In this document: positions 17,713 to 25,202 of the stretch, piece by piece
Numbering within the stretch: the first letter of the stretch is position 1
Layout: the number at the start of each line of letters is the position of its first letter
Assembly: GCA_047833665.1 (NCBI GenBank)
Contig: CP181261.1
Coordinates: forward strand, 620,001-684,000
Length of the DNA stretch: 64,000 bases
DNA from: Caproicibacter sp047833665
GTDB lineage: Bacteria > Bacillota > Clostridia > Oscillospirales > Acutalibacteraceae
Reading direction: 5' to 3'
Position numbers and translations under genes: made by a program
Notes under the pieces: generated by a model
Told to the model about the DNA's origin: nothing
Seen by the model: only the letters and a program-made list of their open reading frames with translations
Databases searched by the model: none

Positions 17713-17738
17713 AGTTCGCAATTTCGGGACTCCGGAAA
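17713..17738. repeat. 26-bp target-site duplication, right copy (IS481-like copy A)
   Basis: Exact repeat of 16624-16649, directly after the terminal CCTACA of the element. Confidence 0.9.
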
Positions 17739-17743
17739 ATGAA

Positions 17744-18925
17744 TTAGGCTACGTTTAACAGTGAAAGAATGGATTTCGGGTTTAAGTATGCTCTGAAAAT
17801 AGACCAGTCCTCCGCATACTCCATCAGATGTGTTGTTACCAGCCGTAGATAGGAATCCGGATTAGGAAATATTCCGACTACGCTGGTTCTGCGGCGAATT
17901 TCCTTGTTTAGCCGTTCTAGCATATTGGTTGAGGAGATTTTGCGAGCATCGAGTTCCGGAAAAGCATAGAAGGCTAGAGAATCTTCCAGCCCATCTTGCA
18001 GAAGCTCAATTGCTTTTGGAAAGCGTTTTCCATACTGTTCTGATATTTGCTCTGCGCGTTGTCTAGCTATTTTAGCGGAAGGTGCCAGCCAAATTTCTTT
18101 TAACTGAGCCGCAAAGGATTCTTTTTCCTTCTGGGGTACATGAGCCAAAATATTTCGCATAAAATGGACTTTGCACCGTTGCCAGGAAGCTCCCGGAAAA
18201 CTCTCACGGATGGCTGCAATCAGCCCTTTATTTGCGTCTGAAATCACCAGGAGCGGTATTTTCAGACCACGATCGAGAAGACTTTGAAACAATTGAGAAT
18301 AACTTTCTTTGGATTCATCGAGCATTGGCTCCACGGCGAGGATATCCCTATGCCCCTGTTCATTGACGCCGCAAACTACCATCACAGCCATGCTGACGAC
18401 CCGGCCATCCATACGAATTTTTTCATACAGTGCATCTGTCCAAATGACAGGATAGCGACCCGTCAGAGGCCGGCTGCGGAAGTACTGCACCTGCTCGTTA
18501 AGGCCTTTCGTCATTTCACTGACTTGACTGCGGGAAAGATTCTCAATTCCAAGACTGCGAGCTAGTTTCTCCATCTTTCGCGTAGATACACCCTGCACAA
18601 ACGCTTCTTGAACCACTTGAATCAGCGCTGCTTCACTGCGCTTGCGTTCTGTTACGAAAAACGGGATATAGCCCTGATTTCGGAGTTTTGGTACCATCAG
18701 ATACATCGTCCCCATACGAGTATCCAATCGACGTGGCCGATAGCCGCAGCGGTAATCACGGCGGGACGGATTGTGTGCATTCTTTTCTGCGCCAACGATA
18801 CCGGAGACCTCTGCTTCCATTAGACGGGTACACAGCCATTCCAGCATTGACAGCATTGGATCCGGCTGCGCCATACATTTTAGTAGCAATTCTGTCAAAT
18901 CTGTGGTATCCTTTTTGTGAGTCAT
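17744..18925 (-). CDS. IS256-family (Mutator-type) transposase, copy 1
   Basis: A 393-residue transposase of the Transposase_mut family. It has WTDALYEKIRMDGRVVS with the first catalytic Asp, SDANKGLIAAI with the second, the family signature WQRCKVHFMRNILA, and the late Glu region NMLERLNKEIRRR. The ATG at 18925 (MTHKK) is chosen because AAAGGAGAG lies 7-8 bases upstream; a further in-frame start at 18961 lacks support. It differs from copy 2 at a handful of residues, for example SIFRAY here and SVSRAY there. It looks intact although the element's left end is interrupted. Confidence 0.92.
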   Translation of the reverse strand: MTHKKDTTDLTELLLKCMAQPDPMLSMLEWLCTRLMEAEVSGIVGAEKNAHNPSRRDYRCGYRPRRLDTRMGTMYLMVPKLRNQGYIPFFVTERKRSEAALIQVVQEAFVQGVSTRKMEKLARSLGIENLSRSQVSEMTKGLNEQVQYFRSRPLTGRYPVIWTDALYEKIRMDGRVVSMAVMVVCGVNEQGHRDILAVEPMLDESKESYSQLFQSLLDRGLKIPLLVISDANKGLIAAIRESFPGASWQRCKVHFMRNILAHVPQKEKESFAAQLKEIWLAPSAKIARQRAEQISEQYGKRFPKAIELLQDGLEDSLAFYAFPELDARKISSTNMLERLNKEIRRRTSVVGIFPNPDSYLRLVTTHLMEYAEDWSIFRAYLNPKSILSLLNVA

Positions 18926-19029
18926 TGGGTATCTCTCCTTTTTTGAATGTCTTCTCACCATTCATTTTATCGGAGTCCCAATGACTTTTCTATGCCTTTA
19001 TGAAATTGCGAACTTTATTGTACTCTATC

Positions 19030-19199
19030 AACAACAAGATTAAGGTACTCAAACGCAATGCCTACGGTTATCGTAATTTTCGTCGCTTCCGCAATCGTAT
19101 TCTTCACATGTTCCATCATTCAACGGAAAATGGAGCAGCTTAACGCCGCTCCATCCGGTGTTTCCATTTTGGGTTACCCCAACTATTGACATAGAGCCT
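19030..19199 (-). mobile_element. ISL3-like element, end remnant
   Basis: 170 bp match, in reverse orientation, the transposase 3' end and terminal repeat of the intact ISL3-like copy (35940-37321). They end in the inverse of GGCTCTATGTCAATAG at 19199. The IS256-like copy 1 abuts the broken side. The other half of this ISL3 copy is absent on the far side of the IS256/IS3 cluster. Confidence 0.8.
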
Positions 19200-19220
19200 G
19201 AAAAAAGAGGTATTGAACAC

Positions 19221-19261
19221 AAACGAAAACCCCGCACAAACACTACGTTTGTGCGGGGTTT
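19221..19261 (-). terminator. intrinsic terminator of tRNA-Ser
   Basis: AAACCCCGCACAAAC (19227-19241) pairs perfectly with GTTTGTGCGGGGTTT (19247-19261) around a 5-base loop. It directly follows the tRNA CCA end on the minus strand and is followed by TTTTCGTTT in the transcript. Confidence 0.9.
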
Positions 19262-19349
19262 GGCGGAAGCGGTGGGATTCGAACCCACGAGACCTTGCGG
19301 TCTACCTGATTTCGAGTCAGGCCCGTTATGACCACTTCGATACGCTTCC
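19261..19349 (-). tRNA. tRNA-Ser(CGA)
   Basis: On the minus strand the acceptor stem GGAAGCG pairs with CGCTTCC and a CCA end is encoded. The anticodon loop CTCGAAA gives anticodon CGA (codon UCG). The variable arm is long, as expected for a class II serine tRNA. It has its own promoter (19499-19527) and terminator. Confidence 0.95.
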
Positions 19350-19404
19350 AAAGCATTGTCAGCCGATTATTCGGCGCTTAAGCCATATTCAACTGATTAA
19401 CAAA

Positions 19405-19485
19405 CAGTAAATTTTTTGTAAAAGGCCGGCCAACATATGAAAGCCGGCCGCTGAGCAACATACGCGATAAGGACAAAATTTACTG
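19405..19485 (-). repeat. nested inverted repeat in the tRNA-Ser leader
   Basis: CAGTAAATTTTTTGT (19405-19419) pairs with ACAAAATTTACTG (19473-19485). Inside, GGCCGGC and GCCGGCC form a GC-rich hairpin. In the minus-strand transcript it lies between the tRNA-Ser promoter and the tRNA, and the inner hairpin is followed by a T run. It could be an attenuator-like structure or a small palindromic repeat unit. Confidence 0.55.
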
Positions 19486-19498
19486 AATGCGCTTTATT

Positions 19499-19527
19499 AT
19501 TGTACCGACAAGAGCCCTAAAAGTCAA
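19499..19527 (-). promoter_or_regulatory. sigma-A promoter of tRNA-Ser
   Basis: TTGACT, a 17-base spacer and TACAAT on the minus strand. It is the only good promoter between the lipoprotein gene and tRNA-Ser. The 19354-19498 leader holds only the nested palindrome. Confidence 0.7.
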
Positions 19528-19545
19528 GACTTTTTACTTAAACCG

Positions 19546-20370
19546 TCAGCCGTATGCCTGAATAGAGGAGGCATTTTTTGCATCGTCCGGAAGTGTAACC
19601 GATGGTGCAGTGCCGATGTCCTTCATATAGCCCGATATAGTGCATTGATTCACATGAATGTCGATATGGTTTCCGTCGATGTTCTGAAAAATCTGATTGA
19701 CCGAGTCGGTTAAATCTGCTTCCATCTGAACAAAGTCGCCGGTTTGGGTGTCAATATAACAATAACCGTATAAATCCGGCGCACTGTTGAGCAGAGTCTG
19801 CACCACCGTGCGGGAATCATCGGACATGCCGGTGGCCGTTACAATCGTTTCCACCGTACTGCGGAGAACCTCACTGCTGAGCTTTAGCTCAATTTTATGT
19901 ACTGTGCGCGAATTGAGCGTCATTTCCCGTACATATTTCTGTTCTTCCGAGCGGTTTAAAACCCGAAGGATATCTACTTGTGCGGCGGGAGAAGTATCCA
20001 TGTTCCCCGCGTCGGTTTTCTGCCATACGCCGTTTAGCTTACAATAAAAATAGAGTTTGCCGTCTTCTGTCACCGTGTAGGTCTCATTGCTGGTGTCTGT
20101 ACCATCGGTTTGAACTTTTTGAATGGATTTTAAGGCAAACGGCTCTGCCAAATAGGTAATCTGATTCGTGGAAGAGTAGCTGTGCCGGGTGCCGTCGGAA
20201 GTGAAAACCAATTCATGGCTGATTGCGGCACTGCAGCTCGTAATAGAATTTGCGTTTGATTTTGCTTCTCTCAGCAAAACTCCGGCATCTGGTGCGTGGG
20301 AGCAGCTGCTGAGAAAGAGCGCAGCCGCGGCGAAAAGCAAGGCCGGGAACAGGCGATTCGCGCGTTTCAT
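19546..20370 (-). CDS. lipoprotein of unknown function (LppX/LolA-like fold suspected)
   Basis: The 274-residue protein has a basic N terminus, a hydrophobic core and a lipobox (LSSCS, Cys at about residue 23). It is therefore exported and lipid-anchored to the outer face of the membrane. The mature part alternates beta-rich segments such as LYFYCKLNGVWQKTD and YGYCYIDTQTGDFVQMEADL, the layout of DUF6612/LppX-like lipid-binding lipoproteins; that resemblance is tentative. It has its own promoter and is divergent from the DUF815 gene. Confidence 0.8.
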   Translation of the reverse strand: MKRANRLFPALLFAAAALFLSSCSHAPDAGVLLREAKSNANSITSCSAAISHELVFTSDGTRHSYSSTNQITYLAEPFALKSIQKVQTDGTDTSNETYTVTEDGKLYFYCKLNGVWQKTDAGNMDTSPAAQVDILRVLNRSEEQKYVREMTLNSRTVHKIELKLSSEVLRSTVETIVTATGMSDDSRTVVQTLLNSAPDLYGYCYIDTQTGDFVQMEADLTDSVNQIFQNIDGNHIDIHVNQCTISGYMKDIGTAPSVTLPDDAKNASSIQAYG

Positions 20371-20406
20371 TTTGTACCCCTTTTCAGTTAATATGATATC
20401 CGTTTT

Positions 20407-20435
20407 ATTATAATGTTTTTCAGATGTTCCCGCAA
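20407..20435 (-). promoter_or_regulatory. sigma-A promoter of the lipoprotein gene
   Basis: TTGCGG, a 17-base spacer and TATAAT on the minus strand, about 37 bases upstream of the lipoprotein start. Confidence 0.6.
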
Positions 20436-20454
20436 CCGATTTGTGCCTCTAAAC

Positions 20455-20484
20455 TTGACAGGCAACATTAAAACAGCGTAAAAT
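20455..20484 (+). promoter_or_regulatory. sigma-A promoter of the DUF815 gene
   Basis: TTGACA, an 18-base spacer and TAAAAT, 72 bases upstream of the ATG at 20557. Confidence 0.65.
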
Positions 20485-20556
20485 AAATGCAAATTCAGCA
20501 GATTTTTCAGACAGCGCCCACGCTGATTTTACAATTTGATAAAGGAAGTTGTCCGC

Positions 20557-21804
20557 ATGAAAGATATCAAAAAACTTGCAATGGGCATGGCCTCGCTTTC
20601 TGTTTACCGTGGCATACTAAACCGGCCGGTTCCGCGGGCGCTTTGCCGATTGCTGCAGGCGGCAAACCGCGCGAAAGATGAATTTTTGGAAGCGTGGGGG
20701 GCCTTTTTTTCGGCGCTGTGCGAACAGGCTGGAAGCGGAGATCTGCGCGGTTGCTTAATGCAGGAGGTTCTGCTAGATGAGAATGCGTTTTCACTGGCGG
20801 CAGCTCGTGGTGCAGTGATTCCTCAGCCTGTGATGAACGCAGTTCGGCGCGATTTGAGTATGATTTATCAAGCAGCGTCCGTCACCCCGGAAGAACTTCT
20901 TGCCGGCAGCGGCTGGGCGGATGAATTATCCGTTCTTGCTCTTCCGCGCTGGGAAACAGGGGAATTGCCTGCTGCGCTCAGTGGCAGCGTCGATTCGCTG
21001 GCAGACAAGGCCGCTCAGTTTTACCGGAAAAACGGTTGTGGTATTTATGCACAGTATCGGGCTTTTATTTGGCGCGGCGGAGAAATCCGACCGGTGCAGT
21101 ACCCGGATCCTACCACATTGTCCGATCTAACAGGTTATGAACTGCAGCGCAAGACTGCAATCGACAATACGCTGGCCTTTTTAAACGGGCTGCCCGCGAA
21201 TAACTGTTTGCTGTATGGAGACCGGGGCACGGGGAAATCTTCCACTGTGAAGGCGATTTTAAACGAGTATTATTCCCGCGGTTTAAGAATGATCGAAATG
21301 CCGAAAGAATCTTTGTCGGATTTCCCTATTTTGGTAGACAAAATTGCGGGGCTCCCGATGAAATTTATTATCTTTATAGATGACCTGTCTTTTTCACAGC
21401 AGGATGAAACATATGCTTCCCTAAAAGCGGTTTTGGAAGGCGGTCTTGCGGCAAGGCCGAAAAATACACTGATTTATGCGACTTCCAACCGCAGGCATTT
21501 GCTGCGGGAAACTTTTTCAGACAGAGAAGGAGACGAAATCCACCGGAGTGACACAATTCAGGAAAGTCTTTCCCTAGCAGATCGATTTGGGCTGTCTATT
21601 CGGTTCACCATGCCGGGCAAAGATGAATATTTAGAAATTGTGCGTCAGCTGGCAAAGCAGAGGGGCCTTGACAGCTATTTGAAAGAACTGGAGGAAGGGG
21701 CAGAACGCTGGGCTATCGGCCGCGGCGGGCGCTCACCACGCTGTGCAAAGCAGTATATACGCGATGCAGAAGCACGTATTCGCAGCGGCCGTGCGACGGA
21801 ATAA
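20557..21804 (+). CDS. DUF815-family AAA+ ATPase
   Basis: The 415-residue protein carries a P-loop (LLYGDRGTGKSSTVKAI, about residues 222-238), a Walker B-like FIIFIDDLSF (about 270-280), a sensor-type NTLIYATSNRRHL, and the signature ending GRSPRCAKQYI of the DUF815 family. Members are cytoplasmic ATPases of uncertain function, common in Clostridia. The frame is open back to a TTG at 20536, but AAAGGAAG precedes the ATG at 20557, which is used. It lies 26 bases upstream of the substrate-binding lipoprotein gene on the same strand. Confidence 0.88.
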   Translation: MKDIKKLAMGMASLSVYRGILNRPVPRALCRLLQAANRAKDEFLEAWGAFFSALCEQAGSGDLRGCLMQEVLLDENAFSLAAARGAVIPQPVMNAVRRDLSMIYQAASVTPEELLAGSGWADELSVLALPRWETGELPAALSGSVDSLADKAAQFYRKNGCGIYAQYRAFIWRGGEIRPVQYPDPTTLSDLTGYELQRKTAIDNTLAFLNGLPANNCLLYGDRGTGKSSTVKAILNEYYSRGLRMIEMPKESLSDFPILVDKIAGLPMKFIIFIDDLSFSQQDETYASLKAVLEGGLAARPKNTLIYATSNRRHLLRETFSDREGDEIHRSDTIQESLSLADRFGLSIRFTMPGKDEYLEIVRQLAKQRGLDSYLKELEEGAERWAIGRGGRSPRCAKQYIRDAEARIRSGRATE

Positions 21805-21830
21805 ATCGAGACCGAGAAAAGGAGCCAGAA

Positions 21831-23027
21831 ATGGGAAAAAGATTGTTGACTGTATTCCTGACTGTAATGCTTGTGTATTCTGTTATGTTTGGATGCAGCA
21901 GGGCAAGTGATATTTCATCCGGTCCCGTGGATAAAGATTATCCCATCTCCATTGGAGATGTGGTAATCCGGCAAGAACCCGCCGGTGTGGCGGTGCTTTC
22001 GCCGAATATTGCCTCCATCATTTTGTCCTTGGGCTATGAAACAAGCCTAAAAGCCAGAAGTGCTGACTGTGTTCAGAGCGATTTATCCGTCTTGCCCGTT
22101 GTGACGGCGGATGATGCGCAAAAAATTCGGGAGTTAGGGGCCGATGTCGTTTTTGCTGATTCCTTGACGGATGAGCAAAAGTCTGCCATGCAGGAACAAG
22201 GCTTGACAGTTTTGACTTTTGAACCAGCTGTCACCCGAGAAGAGTTGGAGCGCCTCTATGCAAATGTTGGTTCTGTTCTCAAAGGAGGACATACAGGATA
22301 CCAAAAGGGAAAAGATGTGGCTGACGGTATTTTGCAGACCATCGACGATATCACGCGCGTGGTACCGGAAAGTGAAATTCCCGTTACCGCTGTGTATTTA
22401 TATGATGCCAATGGCCACGCTGCGACCGGAGATACTCTTGCCGGTAGTTTGATTGAGGCGGCAGGTTTGATAAACTCCGCCGCCGGAGGAACGGGTGGCA
22501 CTATTGCTGTCTCCGATTTATTGTTGGCTGATCCGCAGTACATATTTTGTGCAGAGGGTGTTCAGTCTGAACTGGAAGCCTCGGAGGAGTACAGCAAGCT
22601 GACAGCGGTTCAGGAGGATCGAGTCTATGAAATGGATGCTCAGCTTATGACTTGTCAGGGCGATGAGTTGATTCGTGCCGTTAGTTTTATGGCAGGGACA
22701 GTGCATCCGGAATTGTTGGGGGATACATCTTCTTCTGAAACGTCGTCCTCGTCTAATTCGTCCTCACAGGTGGAGGTTGAGATTAACCTGAACCAAACGC
22801 TGCGAAGCGGCATGCAGAATGACGATGTTCTCAAACTCCAGGAACGTCTGGAAGAATTAGGATATATGTTTGTAAAGCCCACCGGTCTTTATGCGGAAGC
22901 TACCGTCCAAAGTGTGAAGGATTTCCAATATCTCAATGGTATGACGGTTACCGGTGTTGCCGATCCGGAGACACTAAAGAAAATTTTTTCACCCGATGCA
23001 ATTAGACGCACAGACCAAAACGACTAA
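21831..23027 (+). CDS. ABC-type substrate-binding lipoprotein with C-terminal peptidoglycan-binding domain
   Basis: This 398-residue protein has a signal peptide and lipobox (VMFGCS, Cys near residue 22). A BtuF/FhuD-like helical-backbone binding domain follows (about 45-300), with VAVLSPNIASIILSLGYE, IRELGADVVFADS and an interdomain helix near the KGKDVADGILQ region. A Ser/Thr-rich linker (about 302-320) leads to a peptidoglycan-binding type 1 domain (about 328-390: LRSGMQNDDVLKLQERLEELGY and VKDFQYLNGMTVTGVADPET). Such binding proteins normally feed cobalamin or siderophore importers, yet no permease or ATPase is nearby, and the wall-binding tail is unusual. The substrate is unknown. Confidence 0.85.
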   Translation: MGKRLLTVFLTVMLVYSVMFGCSRASDISSGPVDKDYPISIGDVVIRQEPAGVAVLSPNIASIILSLGYETSLKARSADCVQSDLSVLPVVTADDAQKIRELGADVVFADSLTDEQKSAMQEQGLTVLTFEPAVTREELERLYANVGSVLKGGHTGYQKGKDVADGILQTIDDITRVVPESEIPVTAVYLYDANGHAATGDTLAGSLIEAAGLINSAAGGTGGTIAVSDLLLADPQYIFCAEGVQSELEASEEYSKLTAVQEDRVYEMDAQLMTCQGDELIRAVSFMAGTVHPELLGDTSSSETSSSSNSSSQVEVEINLNQTLRSGMQNDDVLKLQERLEELGYMFVKPTGLYAEATVQSVKDFQYLNGMTVTGVADPETLKKIFSPDAIRRTDQND

Positions 23028-23040
23028 TTCAAATAACGTT

Positions 23041-23070
23041 AAGCGTCCCCGGTGAACCGGGGCGCTTTTT
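23041..23070 (+). terminator. intrinsic terminator of the substrate-binding lipoprotein gene
   Basis: The hairpin has arms AAGCGTCCCCGG and CCGGGGCGCTT with loop TGAA and a T5 tail. Its 3' half and T tract fall in the target site of IS481-like copy B and are duplicated at 24145-24170. Confidence 0.85.
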
Positions 23071-23081
23071 CGTTCAAAACA
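23056..23081. repeat. 26-bp target-site duplication, left copy (IS481-like copy B)
   Basis: The 26 bases starting ACCGGGGCGCTTTTTCG immediately left of the element are repeated exactly at 24145-24170. Confidence 0.9.
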
Positions 23082-24144
23082 TGTAGGACTACAATACATA
23101 TTGGACAGTTGAGAAAAAATAAAATACAGAAATGGACACATCGGTTACAATAAAGCTACCCAAACCAAATCATACCGAGAGGAAGTGTCCATTCCTGCAT
23201 GAATAGTGTAACACAAGATATGAAGTTTAGGCAATCCATAATGATCTACGCTCAAAAGTACGGTGTCAGTCGTGCAAGCAGAAAGTACAACAAAAGCCGT
23301 TCCTTTATTTACTTTTGGATGGCCCGGTATGACGGTACATTAGAATCGTTGGCTTGCCGGTCTAGAAGGCCACACAGTCATCCAAACCAACATACACCTG
23401 CCGAGTTAAAACTGATTCGCGACATGCGGCGCAGGAACCCAGAACTCGGTATGATTGAACTATGGTCCCGGTTAAAAAAGCGCGGATACAAGCGATGTCC
23501 GGAAAGTCTGTTCCGTGTAATGCGCCGAATGGGGATTTTTCCAGAGGCAAAACCGAAGAAAAGATATCAGCCAAAGCCATATGAGCAAATGACGCATCCC
23601 GGAGAGCGCATTCAAATCGATGTAAAGGTAGTCCCAAAGCGCTGTATTGCCGACCCTGAGCTTCGGCTTTTTCAGTACACAGCCATCGATGAATTTTCTA
23701 GGCTACGTTTTTTGGCAGCATACCCTGAACAGAGTACCTACTCTTCTGCCGACTTTCTTAAACGAGCTGTCAAATGGTTTGCCCGGCGCGGTGTTCATGT
23801 GGAATGCATTCAAACTGACAACGGTTTTGAATTTACCAACCGTTTTTCCCCTTCCAAGAAACATCTGCTGACGCTCTTCGAGGCCACTGCCGCTCAACTG
23901 CATATCCGGCACAAACTGATTCGGCCTTATACGCCCAGGCACAATGGTAAAGTGGAACGCAGCCATCGCGAAGACCAAAAGCGCTTTTACAACAAACACC
24001 ATTTTTATTCCTTAGCGGACTTTGAAAACCAACTTTCCATCTACTTACGACGCTCTAACAATATGCCGATGCGTCCCCTTCACTGGTTATCTCCTTCTGA
24101 ATTTTTACAATCCCATACTGTCCAATATGTTTGACAAACCTACA
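23082..24144 (+). mobile_element. IS481-like insertion sequence, copy B
   Basis: A 1,063-bp element with the same TGTAGG...CCTACA ends as copy A and an identical encoded transposase. The exact 26-bp duplication on its flanks is independent of that of copy A, so both copies moved by transposition rather than by duplication of a larger block. It inserted at the terminator between the lipoprotein gene and tRNA-Arg. Confidence 0.92.
23199..24134 (+). CDS. IS481-like DDE transposase, copy B
   Basis: The 311-residue protein is identical in sequence to that of copy A: N-terminal helix-turn-helix, then the DDE core (RIQIDVKVV, CIQTDNGFEF and the HNGKVERSHRE block). The frame is intact, so both copies are potentially active. 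Identity of the two copies implies recent movement. Confidence 0.92.
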   Translation: MNSVTQDMKFRQSIMIYAQKYGVSRASRKYNKSRSFIYFWMARYDGTLESLACRSRRPHSHPNQHTPAELKLIRDMRRRNPELGMIELWSRLKKRGYKRCPESLFRVMRRMGIFPEAKPKKRYQPKPYEQMTHPGERIQIDVKVVPKRCIADPELRLFQYTAIDEFSRLRFLAAYPEQSTYSSADFLKRAVKWFARRGVHVECIQTDNGFEFTNRFSPSKKHLLTLFEATAAQLHIRHKLIRPYTPRHNGKVERSHREDQKRFYNKHHFYSLADFENQLSIYLRRSNNMPMRPLHWLSPSEFLQSHTVQYV

Positions 24145-24170
24145 ACCGGGGCGCTTTTTCGTTCAAAACA
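24145..24170. repeat. 26-bp target-site duplication, right copy (IS481-like copy B)
   Basis: Exact repeat of 23056-23081. It recreates the 3' arm and T tract of the interrupted terminator but not the 5' arm. Confidence 0.9.
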
Positions 24171-24174
24171 AACA

Positions 24175-24203
24175 TTGACAAATCAACAGACCTATTTTAT
24201 AAT
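24175..24203 (+). promoter_or_regulatory. consensus sigma-A promoter of tRNA-Arg
   Basis: A perfect TTGACA, a 17-base spacer and a perfect TATAAT, about 60 bases upstream of tRNA-Arg(CCU). The IS481-like insertion ends just 30 bases upstream and leaves the promoter intact. Confidence 0.85.
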
Positions 24204-24263
24204 AGATAAGCATTTGTGTGCTAATGGTGCAATGATGCGCCTTGCTTGACAATATATAAATCT

Positions 24264-24340
24264 GTCTCCGTAGCTCAGCTGGATAGAGCGTCCGCCTCCT
24301 AAGCGGAAGGCCAGGCGTTCAAATCGCCTCGGGGACGCCA
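24264..24340 (+). tRNA. tRNA-Arg(CCT)
   Basis: The cloverleaf has acceptor arms GTCTCCG and CGGGGAC, an anticodon loop CTCCTAA giving anticodon CCT (codon AGG), a T arm with GTTCAAATC, and an encoded CCA. It is followed at once by a strong terminator. Confidence 0.95.
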
Positions 24341-24370
24341 GAGCGCCGTAAATTTTACGGCGCTCTTTTT
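24341..24370 (+). terminator. intrinsic terminator of tRNA-Arg
   Basis: GAGCGCCGTAAA and TTTACGGCGCTC form a near-loopless hairpin followed by T5. It begins at the first base after the tRNA. Confidence 0.9.
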
Positions 24371-24371
24371 A

Positions 24372-24556
24372 GGCTCTATGTCAATAGTTTAAGTCACTCA
24401 AATGAAAAGGCTCTATGTCAATAGTTGGGATCACCCAAAATGGAAGCACGAAACACTGGATGGAGTAGCATTAAGCTGCTCCAATTTTTGTTACATCTGG
24501 AACATGGGAAGGATATGATTACGACTGATTACAACAGCGGTGAAAAAATGGAGAGG
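24372..24556. mobile_element. degenerate ISL3-like end fragments
   Basis: Two ISL3-type terminal sequences beginning GGCTCTATGTCAATAGTT lie at 24372 and 24409, close together in the same orientation. The second continues with decayed subterminal ISL3 sequence (TTAAGCTGCTCCA and neighbours). No transposase remains. These are scars of at least two past insertion or recombination events. Confidence 0.65.
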
Positions 24557-24585
24557 GCGCAGACAAAAAGTTGGACTGAATACAC
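24555..24585. mobile_element. IS3-like right-end fragment
   Basis: GCAGACAAAAAGTTGGACTG followed by AATACAC closely matches the inverse of the IS3-like right end in this window (one G lost), but nothing else of the element remains. The stretch 24586-24754 beyond it is AT-rich, and I see nothing else in it. Confidence 0.6.
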
Positions 24586-24854
24586 GTTAGATAGACCAAC
24601 TATAAAAAGTCAATATTTTTTGTCAAGATTTACATAAAATTTTCTGTCCCTTAGTAAATTATCATTTAGGATTATTTTCCAACTATTTAAGGACTCTCAA
24701 TAGTAATAAATTGAAAGAGAATGTAAAGAACACGATTAGTATAGCATGGTACACCATAAAAATTATGAATTATGAATTTTAGGCCATTTGTTCTGACTTG
24801 CATCTTTGCGATTTTTAGCGTTTTTTTGCGTGCTTTTATGTTGAATTAAGCAAT

Positions 24855-24903
24855 AAAAACACCCGCATAAATCACTGAAAAATCCAGTGTTCATGCGGGT
24901 TTT
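24855..24903 (-). terminator. intrinsic terminator downstream of tRNA-Pro (unit 1)
   Basis: In the minus-strand transcript ACCCGCATGAACACTG pairs with CAGTGATTTATGCGGGT, followed by a T-rich run. Only this unit keeps both arms. Confidence 0.8.
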
Positions 24904-24907
24904 CGCT

Positions 24908-24983
24908 TGGTCGAGGTGACAGGACTTGAACCTGCGACATCCTGCTCCCAAAGCAGGCGCGCTACCAACTGCGCTACACCTCG
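24908..24983 (-). tRNA. tRNA-Pro(TGG), copy 1
   Basis: On the minus strand the acceptor arms are CGAGGTG and CACCTCG with encoded ACCA. The anticodon loop TTTGGGA gives anticodon TGG. It is the transcript-distal copy and retains its terminator. Confidence 0.95.
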
Positions 24984-25126
24984 GCAAATTTACAAATTGT
25001 ACAGCTACATTATTATATTGGAAATAGCATAGGTTGTCATAAAAATTATGAATTATGAATTTTAGGCCATTTGTTCTGACTTGCATCTTTGCGATTTTTA
25101 ATCCAGTGTTCATGCGGGTTTTCGCT

Positions 25127-25202
25127 TGGTCGAGGTGACAGGACTTGAACCTGCGACATCCTGCTCCCAAAGCAGGCGCGCTACCAACTGCGCTACACCT
25201 CG
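25127..25202 (-). tRNA. tRNA-Pro(TGG), copy 2
   Basis: Identical in sequence to copy 1 across the tRNA. It lies upstream in the direction of transcription and has lost one arm of its terminator, so its transcript probably reads into copy 1. Confidence 0.95.

Larger units (their letters stand above)
16611..19029 (-). mobile_element. IS256-family-like element, copy 1, interrupted by an IS481-like element
   Basis: The left end begins TAGTGTCAAGG at 16611 and the right end is the inverse of GATAGAGTACAATAAAG, ending at 19029. Both ends share AAGTTCGCAATTT. The element is split near its left end by the IS481-like element at 16650-17712. The outer flanks do not match each other. The right flank is ISL3 sequence and the left is not, so one target half was lost. 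Confidence 0.82.
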
